Source: RFSX01 sp965230215
Lineage (GTDB): Bacteria > Bacteroidota > Bacteroidia > Chitinophagales > Saprospiraceae
Length of the DNA: 64,000 nucleotides
Assembly (NCBI GenBank): GCA_965230215.1
Contig: CBDDKN010000001.1
Span: 1,426,001-1,490,000 of the forward strand
Direction of reading: 5' to 3'
Under the pieces are notes generated by a model. The model was not told the origin of the DNA and did not search any database. It worked only from the letters and a program-made list of their open reading frames with translations. The translations under genes and the position numbers were made by a program. Position 1 is the first letter of the stretch. The number at the start of each line of letters is the position of its first letter. This document shows, in pieces, positions 63,767 to 64,000 of the stretch.

Positions 63767-64000
63767 GTGAATAGGTTTCCAGGATTAATATTGTTGTTTC
63801 TCGTTCTTTGTGCATCCTGCAATAGCAAAAAACAAGGAAATCAGTTGAGCAATTCAATTTCAGGTCGGACCATGGGAACGACGTATAATATTAAATACAT
63901 TGCTTCAGTCCAAAATGGAATTAAGCCATCAGATATTGATTCGATCCTGGTAGAGATAAACAACAGTGTTTCTACATATATTCCAGAATCTACAATATCT
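63767..64000 (+). CDS. apbE: FAD:protein FMN transferase ApbE, lipoprotein, N-terminal fragment
   Basis: The gene runs off the right edge with 78 codons visible. It begins at a GTG (63767), 31 nt after the preceding stop, in a frame that is closed upstream by a TAA at 63740. A lipoprotein signal (LILLFLVLCASC, Cys as lipid site at about residue 18) is followed by GRTMGTTYNIKY, the ApbE N-terminal hallmark, and by SILVEINNSVSTYIPESTIS. ApbE attaches FMN covalently to Thr of NqrB/RnfD-type subunits outside the cytoplasm using FAD and Mg2+. The catalytic Asp region is beyond the window. Confidence 0.9.
   Translation, partial: MNRFPGLILLFLVLCASCNSKKQGNQLSNSISGRTMGTTYNIKYIASVQNGIKPSDIDSILVEINNSVSTYIPESTIS

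Overview
The window is chromosomal DNA of a member of the Bacteroidota, probably a Saprospiria-like environmental lineage (the class-level guess is inference). Four things support the phylum. There is a complete division and cell wall (dcw) cluster whose FtsZ has the Bacteroidota-style C-terminus. Two giant secreted proteins end in type IX secretion (T9SS) sorting domains. A fused alpha/beta 2-oxoacid dehydrogenase E1 is present. Many intergenic regions carry a TAnnTTTG -7 element, the Bacteroidota housekeeping promoter signature. No tRNA, rRNA, CRISPR array, phage gene or insertion sequence was seen.

Layout. 1-212 (+) is the 3' end of a LytTR response regulator with a terminator. 653-15814 (-) is the dcw operon in the order mraZ-rsmH-ftsL-ftsI-murE-mraY-murD-ftsW-murG-murC-ftsQ-ftsA-ftsZ, tightly packed with many overlaps. 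It starts at a promoter overlapped by four 10-bp direct repeats that look like a MraZ operator. 16138-21360 (-) holds a polyprenol-phosphate mannosyltransferase, a 32-residue membrane peptide gene with its own terminator, two secreted hypotheticals and the E1 fusion. 21567-34043 has genes on both strands: a DUF1573 protein, YaaA, a voltage-gated K+ channel preceded by a structured leader RNA candidate, a YjjG-type phosphatase, DoxX, an alpha/beta hydrolase, an FAD oxidoreductase, a DUF4097-like protein, YidC (with a frameshift), GpsA and a DUF2130 protein.

34093-61782 (-) is occupied by two adjacent giant surface-protein genes. The downstream one, about 19.7 kb, has an N-terminal CUB-like domain, about 70 tandem 72-residue SprB-type repeats, DUF11-like and SdrD-B-like modules and a T9SS tail. 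It is interrupted by about eleven frameshifts, nearly all inside the repeats. The upstream one (about 2,620 aa) is intact and shares a paralogous C-terminal module with it. 62160-64000 (+) has a coiled-coil protein, a membrane-anchored PspA-like coiled-coil protein and the start of a lipoprotein ApbE (FAD:protein FMN transferase).

How it fits together. The dcw operon makes the peptidoglycan precursors and the divisome. YidC and the T9SS-targeted proteins belong to envelope biogenesis. The giant repeat proteins are probable surface adhesins. The single-base break in yidC, which is essential in well-studied bacteria, and the cluster of indels in the repeat array suggest that residual sequence errors, rather than gene decay, explain most broken frames here.
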